From NCBI RefSeq assembly GCF_014290175.1, contig NZ_JACOOR010000001.1, positions 248,001 to 312,000 of the forward strand: a stretch of 64,000 nt of DNA, in the 5' to 3' direction. The first letter of the stretch is position 1. Each line of letters begins with the position of its first letter. Below the pieces are notes generated by a model, which made no database searches, had not been told where the DNA came from, and saw only the letters and a program-made list of their open reading frames with translations. Position numbers and translations under genes: made by a program. Of this stretch, positions 16,204 to 24,593 are shown piece after piece. The DNA comes from Anaerosacchariphilus hominis. GTDB taxonomy: Bacteria; Bacillota; Clostridia; Lachnospirales; Lachnospiraceae.

Positions 16204-16701
16204 TTACTTTTCCTTATATTCATCTGGTATTGCTATTTGAAATGTTTCACACAACAGCATCACATCATGCACATCATTTTTATCGTGTTCATATCCCAAA
16301 TGAAGCATTACCTGACTCAATGGTTCAATACAAGAAACAGTTATATCTCCAACTTTTCCAATACCGGAAAAAGTTTTTGATGGAAATATATCTCCCTCAT
16401 AAACAATTCCGTCATCTGTAAATTCAAAACAATGTAAATCAATGATTCTTTGTTTATCATCTTTCCAGACAGTATGACCATCCGTTGTATAATCAGTATT
16501 TACTTCCTCAAATCCATGCTGCTTAATCACATAAATATAATCATGATAATGTTTCAGTTCAACAAACAAATCAATATCATTGTGTATTCTTGATTCTCTT
16601 TTAAGAAGTGCATCAACACCCCATCCGCCATCTAAATATACTTTAATTTCGTTTTGCAAAGCATATTTTATAATTTCACATGCATCTTCTGTACGTACCA
16701 T
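16204..16701 (-). CDS. Lincosamide nucleotidyltransferase-like protein (Lnu family)
   Basis: 165 residues, the usual length of small Lnu(A/C)-type enzymes, which adenylylate lincomycin and clindamycin. VYLDGGWGVDALL (about residues 21-33) followed by HNDIDLFV is the nucleotidyltransferase active-site pattern with its metal-binding aspartates. The C-terminal VSCIEPLSQVMLHLGYE and VHDVMLLCETF are family-like. GGAGG sits seven bases before the ATG. It lies 84 bases downstream of an ABC-F gene, so both are expected to respond to the same attenuator. The exact Lnu subclass is not decided. Confidence 0.75.
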   Translation of the reverse strand: MVRTEDACEIIKYALQNEIKVYLDGGWGVDALLKRESRIHNDIDLFVELKHYHDYIYVIKQHGFEEVNTDYTTDGHTVWKDDKQRIIDLHCFEFTDDGIVYEGDIFPSKTFSGIGKVGDITVSCIEPLSQVMLHLGYEHDKNDVHDVMLLCETFQIAIPDEYKEK

Positions 16702-16785
16702 AATCTATCCTCCAAATTCAAATCTTTGTATGCTTTCCAACTCACTAAAAGCCTGAAATTTGTCAGTCTTTCATCCTTTTTGTTA

Positions 16786-18330
16786 TCAATCACCAATTAG
16801 CTGTAATCCATTAGGATTTAGCTGATATATTTTATCGCACACCTCTTCAATATACTTTCTATCGTGAGAAATGCTAATGACAGCCCCCGGAAATTCTCGG
16901 AGCATTTTTCTTATTACCGGACCGGACAATGGTGAAAAATTTCTTGTCGGTTCATCCAGAATAAGAACATTTGCACCACTTAAGCTCATCCTCAAGAGAA
17001 GCACTTTCGCCTTTTGTCCGCCTGATAACTCCCGAATCGGATGCTCCATTTCATCTGGTGTGTATTTAAGTGAACCAAGGTATGTTCTAATTCTTGTACG
17101 CTCTTCTTTATCTCCTGTTTTATCAAGGTAATCAACCGGTGTAACATCCAAATCCAGCAGGTCTTCATAAGTTTGAGGCATATATTCTGCTTTAATGTCA
17201 TTCCGATTTAGGAGTTCTTCCGCTATCTTTTTTAGAAGAGTCGTTTTTCCTGCCCCGTTGGCTCCTATCATACAGATTTTTTCTGAACCTTTTATTTTTA
17301 AATGAATTCCTTCTGCTAAAATTCTTTTGCCATCCGGAGTCACAAGCTTTGAAAGTTCATATTCTATGACCGTTTTTCCTGCGGGAATGTGTGAGTTTTC
17401 ATCCCCTAATTTGACAAAGATTGCTTCTTCCTGTTCCGGCATCTGAGTCATATTTTCATCTTCTTTTTCAAATCTTCGTTCCATTGCCTTAACCGTATGC
17501 ATTTTGTCCTTTAAGTTTTTGGCAACAGACGGTGCTTGTCTGGTACAACTTCTTAATGCACCTTGTACACTCTGCATAACTCTTTGATATTTTTCATCGC
17601 GAATCTTTTTCTCCCTACGGTCACTCAGTGCCCGCTGTTTTTGGATTTCAAATTTATGAAGCCGTTCTTCCACATAGCGTCTATAGGGAAGCTTTGCCAC
17701 GGTATATCTCGCCTTTGTTTTTCGTATAATCTGCTCGATATGTATCACCATGTTGGCAGTACGCTCTATCAGCGTTTCATCGTGTGAAATAAAAAGCACA
17801 ATGTGCTTCCAGTCATTTATGATTTTTTCCAGTAATGTAAGCGTCGCAATGTCGATGTCATTGGAAGGTTCGTCCAACAACAGCACAGAAACATCGCGAA
17901 TGAAAAGCCTCATAAGTTGTGTCTTGACTTTTTCGCCTCCTGAAAGACTACCCATTGTCTGGTTACTGTAGAAAAAATCATTTTTCATTCCAAATTTTCC
18001 CGCAATAACAGACAATTCTTTAGGCGTTTTCTCCCAGAATATTTCCTCTTCAGAAAAATATTCGTATATTGTTTTTTCCTTATCTTCATCGAGCATCTCC
18101 TGCGGAAGATAACCAAGACGTTCGTGTCCCATTATCCTTTCCCCATCTGCTTCTATATAGTTTTCTACAAGCGACGGATTGTATATCCACTTCATTAATG
18201 TCGATTTCCCATTTCCCTCTTCTCCAATAATAACTGCCTTATCTCCATCATTTAGCACAAGGTTGAAATCATTAAGAATTATTCTCAGGTCTTTTTTATG
18301 TGTTAAATTTAATTTTTTTATCTGCAACAT
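16786..18330 (-). CDS. ABC-F ribosomal protection protein
   Basis: 514 residues with two ABC ATPase domains and no membrane segments: Walker A GEEGNGKST (about 36-44) and GANGAGKTT, signatures MGSLSGGE and RELSGGQ, and Walker B LLLDEPSND and LILDEPTRN. The charged linker between the domains is the part that reaches into the ribosome in antibiotic-resistance ABC-F proteins. It resembles clostridial ABC-F proteins acting against lincosamides, streptogramins A and pleuromutilins, but the spectrum cannot be read from sequence. A TTG-initiated extension to 18381 falls in the terminator, and ATG 18330 after AAAGGAG is the start. Confidence 0.85.
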   Translation of the reverse strand: MLQIKKLNLTHKKDLRIILNDFNLVLNDGDKAVIIGEEGNGKSTLMKWIYNPSLVENYIEADGERIMGHERLGYLPQEMLDEDKEKTIYEYFSEEEIFWEKTPKELSVIAGKFGMKNDFFYSNQTMGSLSGGEKVKTQLMRLFIRDVSVLLLDEPSNDIDIATLTLLEKIINDWKHIVLFISHDETLIERTANMVIHIEQIIRKTKARYTVAKLPYRRYVEERLHKFEIQKQRALSDRREKKIRDEKYQRVMQSVQGALRSCTRQAPSVAKNLKDKMHTVKAMERRFEKEDENMTQMPEQEEAIFVKLGDENSHIPAGKTVIEYELSKLVTPDGKRILAEGIHLKIKGSEKICMIGANGAGKTTLLKKIAEELLNRNDIKAEYMPQTYEDLLDLDVTPVDYLDKTGDKEERTRIRTYLGSLKYTPDEMEHPIRELSGGQKAKVLLLRMSLSGANVLILDEPTRNFSPLSGPVIRKMLREFPGAVISISHDRKYIEEVCDKIYQLNPNGLQLIGD

Positions 18331-18379
18331 TAAAGTTTCTCCTTTTCGAAGTCTGAGCCAATTATTATTTTGAACACAC

Positions 18380-18417
18380 AAAAACGAGTCTTTTTTGCAT
18401 ACGCAAAAATAGACTCG
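18380..18417 (-). terminator. Leader attenuator terminator upstream of the ABC-F gene
   Basis: On the minus strand CGAGTC and complementary bases form a 13-14 bp stem with one bulge (18385-18417), followed at once by TTTTTG. It lies between the promoter and the ABC-F start, so it should stop most transcripts unless relieved. Confidence 0.8.
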
Positions 18418-18550
18418 CTAAATAGCCCCTTATTTCTTTTCCAAAAGGAAAACAAAGGAAATGCCTCTTGCGATAATCCAACTTAAGCGTACACAAAACA
18501 AACCTATTCTCTACAGGCTCAATAACTATATGTGTCTTACTTAAATCAAA

Positions 18551-18565
18551 TTATCTATTAATCAT
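18551..18565 (-). CDS. Candidate four-residue leader peptide (MINR)
   Basis: ATG ATT AAT AGA TAA lies about 150 bases before the attenuator hairpin and about 40 bases after the predicted transcription start. AGGTGAGG stands immediately upstream. Very short upstream frames that sense a stalled ribosome are known for inducible ABC-F genes. The role here is inferred. Confidence 0.5.
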   Translation of the reverse strand: MINR

Positions 18566-18609
18566 TTCCTCACCTTACACAAAATGTGCCTTTCTTTCTT
18601 CTAATGGCA

Positions 18610-18638
18610 ATACTATCATACTGTATTTTTTTTGTCAA
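18610..18638 (-). promoter_or_regulatory. Promoter of the ABC-F / lnu-like operon
   Basis: TTGACA (18633-18638), 17 bases, TAGTAT (18610-18615) on the minus strand. It gives a leader of about 270 bases before the ABC-F ATG. Confidence 0.75.
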
Positions 18639-18783
18639 TACATTTCACCTTATGGAAGTGCAAATTAAAATTTTCACTTCCTAATTATACATCCAACCAT
18701 TACGAAATTCAATCTTTCACAACCTCTTTACAACCACAACCACAGCACTCCAGCAAACGCAGGAGCACCATACCGTAAAACGC

Positions 18784-19161
18784 TTATGTGTAAATCAACT
18801 CCGTTCCTACAACTTCCCTCACACAAGCCTGAATATTATTCATTCTTCCAATCCATTCGTAGGGATTATCTTTCTTTAATTGTTCCGTCACATCTTGTCT
18901 GTCGGCATATTCCTTTACCAGTCGAAGAAACATATCCTCTGCTTGCTTATCGACTTCTGCAAGATAACTATGCAGCTTTCCGCTTGTCAGCAGGTTCATA
19001 TATAACACTTTATAGTGTTCCTTTAAATGCCTTGCATGTCGTTTCCCCCATAAACCAATCGGCTCTATTTCTTCTTCGGCTGGTACTGTGATGTTCGGCA
19101 ATAAATAATCACCCACCTGTCTATAAGTTCCGCCCATTTCTTCAAAAATTGTCTTTGTCAT
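18784..19161 (-). CDS. tnpV: TnpV-like transposon protein
   Basis: 125 residues resembling TnpV, first described on the Tn4451/Tn4453 mobilisable transposons. It starts with the typical IFEEMGGTYRQVGDYLLPN and continues with IGLWGKRHARHLKEHY and a helical C-terminus. The function of the family is unknown. It lies 26 bases downstream of the relaxase gene on the same strand and ends the mobilisation operon, with about 145 bases to the promoter of the resistance operon. Confidence 0.8.
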   Translation of the reverse strand: MTKTIFEEMGGTYRQVGDYLLPNITVPAEEEIEPIGLWGKRHARHLKEHYKVLYMNLLTSGKLHSYLAEVDKQAEDMFLRLVKEYADRQDVTEQLKKDNPYEWIGRMNNIQACVREVVGTELIYT

Positions 19162-19187
19162 TTTCCTTTTCCTCCTGTGATTTTTGT

Positions 19188-20348
19188 CTATCGTGATCGT
19201 GTATTATCACGCTTGCGACCTTTAACTGTTCTTGCCTGCTCCAACAAATCATCTATCTGTTTGCGACCAAAAACCTTACGGAGCAGGCTGTAATCTTTAT
19301 TTTCTGCTTTTAGGATTTTGTTTTCTTCGGTCAATCTTTCATTGACTTTCTCCAAACGCTGATTGGTGCGGTATAACTGTGCATTCGCTGTATTCAGCCT
19401 ATGATAGTTGTCCCACCCCTCAAAGCAGCGGGCAAGCACCGTTTTGACAAGTTGCTTCAATTTCCTTACAACCGGCTCTGCCATTTTGGTTTTATATGCC
19501 TTTGCAGTCATAAATTTCTCTGGTTCTGGCAACTGATATTTCGGTGCAGTATCAAGCTCTATTTCAAGATTTGACAGCTCGTCTTTTGCCTTATCATAGT
19601 TCAATACTCGTTCCGACAACACATCAAATTCAATCTGTTTCTGCTCGATTTTCGCACCTAATGCCGCCACTTCTTTTTCTCTTTCCTGCTTTTTATAATC
19701 CAAAACAGAAAGATGTTTTTCGTGTGTGCCTAAATGTTCCCACTCAATCCCATAACGTTCCATCACCGCCGCAAGCTGTTCTTTTTCGGACTGTATCCAT
19801 TGCGACCACTCCGTATCGCCACGACTGCCGCCCTTAAAACCTTGCGTTGCAAGAGCCTGCTTTAGTGACACTCTTGTATCAAGTCCACGCTTGCTGCCTG
19901 TGGTAAAAGGTACAAAATCTATGTGCAGATGTGGTGTAGCTTCATCCATATGCAGATGAGCCGAGAACACCCGAAGCTGTGGATTTCGCTCCTGAAAACC
20001 CTGATAGTATTCATCTAAAATCTGCTTTGCCAGTTCTCCGTTTTCCGTATCGGCGTTCATATTTCCCTTACCGCCCACCTGTAAAATGATTTCGTGGAAC
20101 GGTTTTTCCTGCTTGGAACTTCGGATTTTTTCATAATAATCTTTTATCTTTCGGTCTGACCTTATCTGCTTGGCATTGTATCTTTCCAATGCTTCATCAA
20201 ACAATTCGTGATAAACTGTCTTTATATTTTCATTGCAGTAGTCGATATTGAGATGAGTACGAGTTCCGTCTACATTTTCTGCTCGGAACTTTCGGCTATT
20301 GTGATTGACCGAGCCTTTACCGACCATTGCACTTATCGTTCTCTGCAT
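19188..20348 (-). CDS. MobV-type relaxase (plasmid recombination/mobilisation protein)
   Basis: 386 residues. The metal-binding motif AHLHMDEATPHLHIDFVP (about residues 130-147) is the H-x-D-E-x4-P-H-x-H signature of MobV/Pre relaxases, which nick oriT and carry the strand to a recipient. The N-terminus (SVNHNSRKF) and a C-terminal coiled coil (about 290-360) fit the family. ATG 20348 follows GGGAG at eight bases and is preferred to the open frame start at 20363. The upstream non-coding DNA holds inverted repeats suited to an oriT. No secretion genes accompany it. Confidence 0.88.
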   Translation of the reverse strand: MQRTISAMVGKGSVNHNSRKFRAENVDGTRTHLNIDYCNENIKTVYHELFDEALERYNAKQIRSDRKIKDYYEKIRSSKQEKPFHEIILQVGGKGNMNADTENGELAKQILDEYYQGFQERNPQLRVFSAHLHMDEATPHLHIDFVPFTTGSKRGLDTRVSLKQALATQGFKGGSRGDTEWSQWIQSEKEQLAAVMERYGIEWEHLGTHEKHLSVLDYKKQEREKEVAALGAKIEQKQIEFDVLSERVLNYDKAKDELSNLEIELDTAPKYQLPEPEKFMTAKAYKTKMAEPVVRKLKQLVKTVLARCFEGWDNYHRLNTANAQLYRTNQRLEKVNERLTEENKILKAENKDYSLLRKVFGRKQIDDLLEQARTVKGRKRDNTRSR

Positions 20349-20390
20349 TTTTTCATCTCCCATCTGTAAATTTCAACATTCTCAGGTTTT

Positions 20391-20445
20391 GTTACTTTTG
20401 TCAAAAGTAACGCAAAAGCACTTTTGACGGGTACACCCATCAAAA
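20391..20445. other. Candidate oriT next to the relaxase gene
   Basis: Two adjacent inverted repeats: a perfect GTTACTTTTG / CAAAAGTAAC with a one-base loop (20391-20411), and TTTTGACGGGT / ACCCATCAAAA with one mismatch (20422-20445). Both lie 40-100 bases upstream of the MobV start, where MobV oriTs usually are. The nick site is not known. Confidence 0.5.
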
Positions 20446-20682
20446 ATGCGACCTGTAAACAGGTTTTGCGTTCTCCGAAGGCTCTCCGAGGGGTGAGCGT
20501 GTGCCGGTGGCACACACGCCTGCGAACCGACCGAGCCAGCAGGCGAGACCAAAGAGCCGCCTTTGAAAAGGCACTCTCTGCACACTCCCCTAAACTTTAT
20601 CCGGTGTCAAAGTGTGACGATGGTGACAATGTTTTTCACAGCGTGCTGCTCTCAAAAACATTGACACCTTTGACACCGTTTG
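20446..20682. other. Non-coding region between relaxase and RepA-like gene
   Basis: No gene recognised. It is more GC-rich than its neighbours and contains several small inverted repeats (for example GTGCCGGTGGCAC, and TGACAATGTTTTTCACAG with a related downstream copy), which suit an origin or control region. Confidence 0.4.
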
Positions 20683-21837
20683 TCACGCCGTCTGCTCGGT
20701 TTCTTTCCAAAGTGAAACCTTTCTTCCGTCGTGTGTGCGGCTGTTCTGATAACGGATACCGTAATCACGAAACAGCCTGCTTGCGTTGATACTGAGCCTT
20801 AAAGAAAGTACATTCGGCTTTATATCCACCGCAAGCCTTTCGCAAAGTTCCGAAGCAGTTCCTTCCCATCTGTCACTTTCCGAAAAGAGCGTATCCGCTA
20901 TCTTCTCAAGCAGAGGTTCGGGCGGTTCTTTCCACATCTCCGTTTCCGATTTTGCAAAGTTCCACACCAATCGCTCGCTGTCCCTTACAAGATGGATTTT
21001 CATATCCTGCTGGTCTCTGCCAGCAACATCAAGTGTGGCATTGTTGGAAGTACGCTTGTCCTTACTGAGAACAAATGCACCGTCTGCCGCACCCATCAGA
21101 CCATTCGTGCCTGAAATCATATCGAATATATCTTCCGATTTTTGTTTGCGTGTATGATGAACAATAAGCATTGAAACCTTGTAACTGTCTGCCAACGCTT
21201 TCAGCCTTGCCACAACATCATAATCACTTGCGTAGCTGTAATCTGCTCCGCCTGCTTCACGCACACGCTTTAAGGTGTCTATGATAATCAAGCCTGTGTC
21301 TGGGTGTTCCCTCATAAACCCTCTTATCTGTTCTTCCAGTCCGCCATTGACCGTTTTACATTCCGTTGCGAAATACAGATTGCCTGTCTCCTTTGCACCG
21401 AACATCTGAAACAATCGCTTCTGCAAACGTGGGTAATCATCTTCAAGGGCAAAATAAAGCACCGTTGCCTTACGCACCTTATACTCCCAAAGCGGTGTGC
21501 CTGTGCTGATATGATAGGCAAGCTGTGCCATCATAAAGCTCTTTCCCACTTTCGGGGAACCTACGAAAAGGTAAGTTCCCCTTTGGAGCAGACCGTCGAT
21601 AAGTGGTGTCTGAACCTCAAACACCGTATCATACAGCGTTGTCATTGATACTGTTTTCAGATAGGAAGGGTCTAACTGTCTGAGTATTTCCCTTTGCATT
21701 TCTTCAAAAGATTGCTCGTACCCCTTGAAATCCGTATCCTGATTGACTATACTATTGTCAGTACATTTGGAAAGTGACTGTTCCGCATCTGTTGCCGCAG
21801 ATACATTTGGAATAGTCATTTCTTTTTTATTCTCCAT
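20683..21837 (-). CDS. RepA-like AAA ATPase (plasmid replicative helicase type)
   Basis: About 384 residues of the AAA_25/RepA class. Walker A GSPKVGKS (93-100), Walker B TGLIIIDTL, and MLIVHHTRK sensor-type motifs are followed by a winged C-terminal part. Such hexameric ATPases unwind DNA for plasmid or element replication and are common in mobilisable elements, where they may aid transfer or extra-chromosomal copies. ATG 21837 has GGAG at nine bases, and it overlaps the end of the MobC-like gene by 11 bases, suggesting coupling. Confidence 0.78.
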   Translation of the reverse strand: MENKKEMTIPNVSAATDAEQSLSKCTDNSIVNQDTDFKGYEQSFEEMQREILRQLDPSYLKTVSMTTLYDTVFEVQTPLIDGLLQRGTYLFVGSPKVGKSFMMAQLAYHISTGTPLWEYKVRKATVLYFALEDDYPRLQKRLFQMFGAKETGNLYFATECKTVNGGLEEQIRGFMREHPDTGLIIIDTLKRVREAGGADYSYASDYDVVARLKALADSYKVSMLIVHHTRKQKSEDIFDMISGTNGLMGAADGAFVLSKDKRTSNNATLDVAGRDQQDMKIHLVRDSERLVWNFAKSETEMWKEPPEPLLEKIADTLFSESDRWEGTASELCERLAVDIKPNVLSLRLSINASRLFRDYGIRYQNSRTHDGRKVSLWKETEQTA

Positions 21838-22162
21838 TCGCATCCTCTCCTTTCAAACCGCCGAGAATAATGGAAATCAGTTCTATTACACTCAGCAGTT
21901 CATCATCCACACCTTTTCCTGCTTCAATCCTTTTCAGTTCCGCAAGGACTGTGGCAAATTCCGTTTTCAACGCCTTATACACTCTCGGATTGCCCTGTAC
22001 CACCACATCCTGATTTAAGCAACGGCGGTAACAATACTCCTGTTTTGGCAATCCTGATAGAGCTACAGCTCTGTTAATGAGTTCGTTTTCTTCGGGCGAT
22101 ACTCGAAACCCTACTGTGATATTCCTCCAACGATTTTTGTTATCTCTGTTCTTAGCTGACAT
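21827..22162 (-). CDS. MobC-like relaxosome accessory protein
   Basis: 111 residues. The RHH-like N-terminus (WRNITVGFRVSPEENELINR) and LSGLPKQEYCYRRCL resemble MobC-type proteins that open DNA at oriT for the relaxase. A related protein stands alone at 6278-6649. ATG 22162 follows GGAG at nine bases, while the frame is open from TTG 22168. It overlaps the integrase 3' end by 11 bases and the RepA-like start by 11 bases, so it is in one operon with both. Confidence 0.7.
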   Translation of the reverse strand: MSAKNRDNKNRWRNITVGFRVSPEENELINRAVALSGLPKQEYCYRRCLNQDVVVQGNPRVYKALKTEFATVLAELKRIEAGKGVDDELLSVIELISIILGGLKGEDANGE

Positions 22163-23243
22163 TTTCAAAATCTCCTTTCCCTAAATCATCTAATTTTTCT
22201 GCCATCTCAATCTGCTTTGACGGAAAGAGGTGTGCGTACTGATAAGTAATATCAATACTTTCGTGACCAACTCGGTCAGCAATCGCCACCGCAGAAAAGC
22301 CCATATCAATCAAGAGTGAAATGTGGCTGTGACGGAGATCGTGAATGCGGATACGCTTCACGCCTGCCGCCTTTGCCCCTCTGTCCATCTCGTGATGAAG
22401 ATAGCTTTTCGTCACCGTAAAGATACGGTCTTTCTTCTTCAATCCGTAAAGCATACCGAGATATTCTTTCATTTCCTCACACAGAAACTTCGGCATTTTA
22501 ATCGTGCGGTTGCTCTTTTTCGTTTTCGGAGAAGTAATCACATCCTGCCCTTTCAAACGCTGATAGGATTTATTGATTGTGACTGTTTCCTTATCAAAGT
22601 TGAAATCTGCCGGAGTCAAAGCTAACAGCTCGCCCTCTCGGATACCGCACCAGTAAAGCATTTCAAACGCATAAAAGGAAACAGGCTTGTCCATCATCTC
22701 AAAAGAGAATTTCTTGTATTCTTCCTTTGTCCAGAACAGCATTTCCTTGTGTTCCTCACGTCCCATATTTCCCACCTTTGCCGCAGGATTGGAACGCAGT
22801 TCATAGTAGCGGACAGCGTGATTGAAAATGGCGGACAACTGATTGTGCAGCGTTTTCAGATACGTCTGTGAATAAGGCTTTTTCTTCTCATCACGATAGG
22901 CAAGCATTTCATTCTGCCAAGTAATAATCTCCTTTGTGGAAATCTCGCTGATTTTCAGTTTCCCGAAATACGGAAGTATCTTTGTGCGTATGATATGCTC
23001 TTTGGTAAGCCACGTGTTTTCCTTCAAACGGTTCTTCACATCATTGATATAAAGCTCCGTAAAGGCTTCAAAACTCATATCAAGGTCTGAAGAAGTCTGC
23101 AATTTGAACATTCTTTCCCATTCCTGTGCTTCTCGTTTGGTAGCAAAGCCACGCTTGCATTTCTGCTTGCGTTCCCCTTTCCAGTTCACATACCTTGCCA
23201 TCACATACCAAGTACCGTTATCTTCATTCTTAAATACCGGCAT
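22152..23243 (-). CDS. int: Tyrosine integrase (Tn916-type)
   Basis: 363 residues with the three expected domains: an N-terminal arm-binding domain with WYVMARYVNWKGERKQKCKR, a SAM-like core-binding domain (about 55-155), and the catalytic domain. The catalytic set is visible: Arg202 (GIREGELLAL), His301 and Arg304 (HDLRHSHIS), His327 (GHESIDIT) and Tyr336 (YQYAHL). It should recombine the element att with the guaA 3' end. It starts directly after the stop of the excisionase-like gene and is followed by mobilisation genes. Confidence 0.93.
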   Translation of the reverse strand: MPVFKNEDNGTWYVMARYVNWKGERKQKCKRGFATKREAQEWERMFKLQTSSDLDMSFEAFTELYINDVKNRLKENTWLTKEHIIRTKILPYFGKLKISEISTKEIITWQNEMLAYRDEKKKPYSQTYLKTLHNQLSAIFNHAVRYYELRSNPAAKVGNMGREEHKEMLFWTKEEYKKFSFEMMDKPVSFYAFEMLYWCGIREGELLALTPADFNFDKETVTINKSYQRLKGQDVITSPKTKKSNRTIKMPKFLCEEMKEYLGMLYGLKKKDRIFTVTKSYLHHEMDRGAKAAGVKRIRIHDLRHSHISLLIDMGFSAVAIADRVGHESIDITYQYAHLFPSKQIEMAEKLDDLGKGDFENVS

Positions 23244-23432
23244 TTACATTTCCCCCTTTCCTGCTCCGTAGAGCCTTTCGTAAAAATACTGGCGATTTAC
23301 ACGCCCTGCAATCGTAATAAAGCCCTTTGCTTTCAATTCCTCATTTAATTGTCTGATGAGTTTATATGCATAAGGTTTTGATACGTTTAGTTCCTGAGCC
23401 ACATCTTCGGCTCGGATAAATCTGTTTTCCAT
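23244..23432 (-). CDS. Excisionase-like HTH protein
   Basis: 62 residues: IRAEDVAQELNVSKPYAYKLIRQLNEELK is a winged-helix/MerR-like reader typical of small excisionases and of helix-turn-helix proteins encoded before integrases, and the rest (RVNRQYFYERLYG) is the wing. Its TAA abuts the integrase ATG. Such proteins bend DNA at the element ends and switch the integrase to excision. Lies downstream of the leftward promoter at 23747. Confidence 0.75.
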   Translation of the reverse strand: MENRFIRAEDVAQELNVSKPYAYKLIRQLNEELKAKGFITIAGRVNRQYFYERLYGAGKGEM

Positions 23433-23718
23433 ATCCTTTTTCTTCCTTTCTTAAAATAATTTTTTGCTTGCCGCTTTCTCCGTGTTAAAGTTCCAACAGG
23501 CACTCCTGCTTGTCGGCAGGCGCTGTGCTGTCCCAATGCACCGCAGTACATCAGGCGCTCGCTCGTATAGGGGTTCCCGAAAAGTCGGAGACTTTTGGGG
23601 AAGAGGAGGAGCAGTGCAGCGAATGAGCTTTTGTGCTTGCACACAAGCGAACGATACGGAACTTGCTCCGACGAGGTCTTGGCGGTTTGGCTTTTCGGAC
23701 GGTCATTCAGTTGTCGCA
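23433..23718. other. Leader between the integrase-operon promoter and the excisionase-like gene
   Basis: About 290 bases without a recognised gene, more GC-rich than its surroundings, with several short palindromes (for example AAAAGTCGGAGACTTTT). With the promoter at 23747 this becomes a long untranslated leader, possibly regulatory. Confidence 0.4.
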
Positions 23719-23843
23719 TTAAGCATATTTGTTTAATTCGTAATTTATTTTACTAAACATATTTGCTATTGTCAAGTGGTTGCAAAGAAAATATTAAACA
23801 TTTTTGTTTCGGTTTTTCTTGACTTCCACTAAACATTTCTGCT
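23719..23843. promoter_or_regulatory. Four operator-like repeats in the divergent control region
   Basis: Four directly repeated 15-mers of consensus YTAARCATWTYTGYT: 23719-23733, 23753-23767, 23794-23808 and 23829-23843. The second lies inside the spacer of the leftward promoter and the fourth inside the spacer of the rightward one, so a bound protein would block both. The adjacent XRE protein is the obvious candidate. Confidence 0.7.
23747..23775 (-). promoter_or_regulatory. Leftward promoter of the excision/integration/mobilisation operon
   Basis: TTGACA (23770-23775), 17 bases, TAAAAT (23747-23752) on the minus strand, with an operator repeat in the spacer. Confidence 0.75.
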
Positions 23844-23848
23844 ATACT
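23819..23848 (+). promoter_or_regulatory. Rightward promoter of the XRE regulator
   Basis: TTGACT (23819-23824), 18 bases, TATACT (23843-23848). An operator repeat fills the spacer, suggesting autoregulation. Confidence 0.75.
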
Positions 23849-23880
23849 TATTTCACTAAATATAAAAGGAGCGTATCATT

Positions 23881-24411
23881 ATGGCTATCAGCGAAAGAAT
23901 ACATTTTTTCAGACTAATGCGTGGTATGACACAAAAGTATCTCGGTACAGCAATCGGTTTTCCAGAAAAGAGTGCTGATGTGCGTTTGGCACAGTACGAA
24001 ACTGGTACACGCAAACCGAAAGCAGACCTTACAAATGCATTGGCACAGGTGCTTGATGTTTCTCCACAGGCTCTTGATGTTCCTGACATAGACAGCTATA
24101 TCGGTCTTATGCACACTCTGTTTACCCTTGAAGATATTTACGGTCTTACTGTCAGTGAAGCAGACGGAGAGGTATGCTTAAAGGTCAACAAGGACAAAGG
24201 CAGAGAAGCATATGAACTCCTCAAAATGCTGTATGCTTGGAAAGAACAGGCAGACAAGCTATCTTCCGAAGAAATCAACAGAGAAGAATACGATAACTGG
24301 CGTTACCATTATCCAGAGTTCGACACCACACAGCGTTGGGCAAAAGTTCCATCACAGGAATTAAGTGACGCTCTCGTGGAAGCATTCAAAGACCACTTGA
24401 AAGATAAATAA
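23881..24411 (+). CDS. XRE-family regulator of the integrative element
   Basis: 176 residues. The N-terminal HTH (ERIHFFRLMRGMTQKYLGTAIGF, then RLAQYETGTRKPK) is a variant lambda-repressor fold, and the C-terminal part is acidic and helical and not recognised. AAAGGAG precedes the ATG. It is divergent from the excision operon, and four repeated operator-like sites lie between the two promoters, so a lambda-like switch controlling excision is likely. It lacks a visible peptidase or LexA-like cleavage domain. Confidence 0.8.
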   Translation: MAISERIHFFRLMRGMTQKYLGTAIGFPEKSADVRLAQYETGTRKPKADLTNALAQVLDVSPQALDVPDIDSYIGLMHTLFTLEDIYGLTVSEADGEVCLKVNKDKGREAYELLKMLYAWKEQADKLSSEEINREEYDNWRYHYPEFDTTQRWAKVPSQELSDALVEAFKDHLKDK

Positions 24412-24467
24412 GCACCTACAGGACCTGCCACTGGCAGCTCCCTACAGATGCTTTGGCAACGACAAAA

Positions 24468-24508
24468 AAGCCCTTAACTATGGTTATTAACCACAGCTAA
24501 GGGCTTAG
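24468..24508. terminator. Bidirectional hairpin terminator at the element end
   Basis: AAGCCCTTAACTATGGTT pairs with AACCACAGCTAAGGGCTT with two mismatches, and A- and T-rich flanks suit termination on either strand between the XRE gene and guaA. Confidence 0.7.
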
Positions 24509-24593
24509 TTTATAATATGGAATTTGTTCAGAGCCAAGCTCCGAACTTTAGTCTGCAAGCCACCTGTTAATTGTTCCGTTACCCATAAACCAC

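Noticed and set aside
18331..18381. N-terminal extension of the ABC-F protein from a TTG
   Set aside because: The added codons overlap the attenuator terminator, and the ATG at 18330 has a proper ribosome site.
20333..20789. Short frames on both strands around the candidate oriT
   Set aside because: No start sites or domain features; the region has the inverted repeats expected of non-coding oriT or control DNA.
23387..23736. Several overlapping 60-110-codon frames on both strands
   Set aside because: They lie in the leader between the integrase-operon promoter and the excisionase-like gene, with no ribosome sites or domains. GC-rich palindromic DNA gives chance frames.
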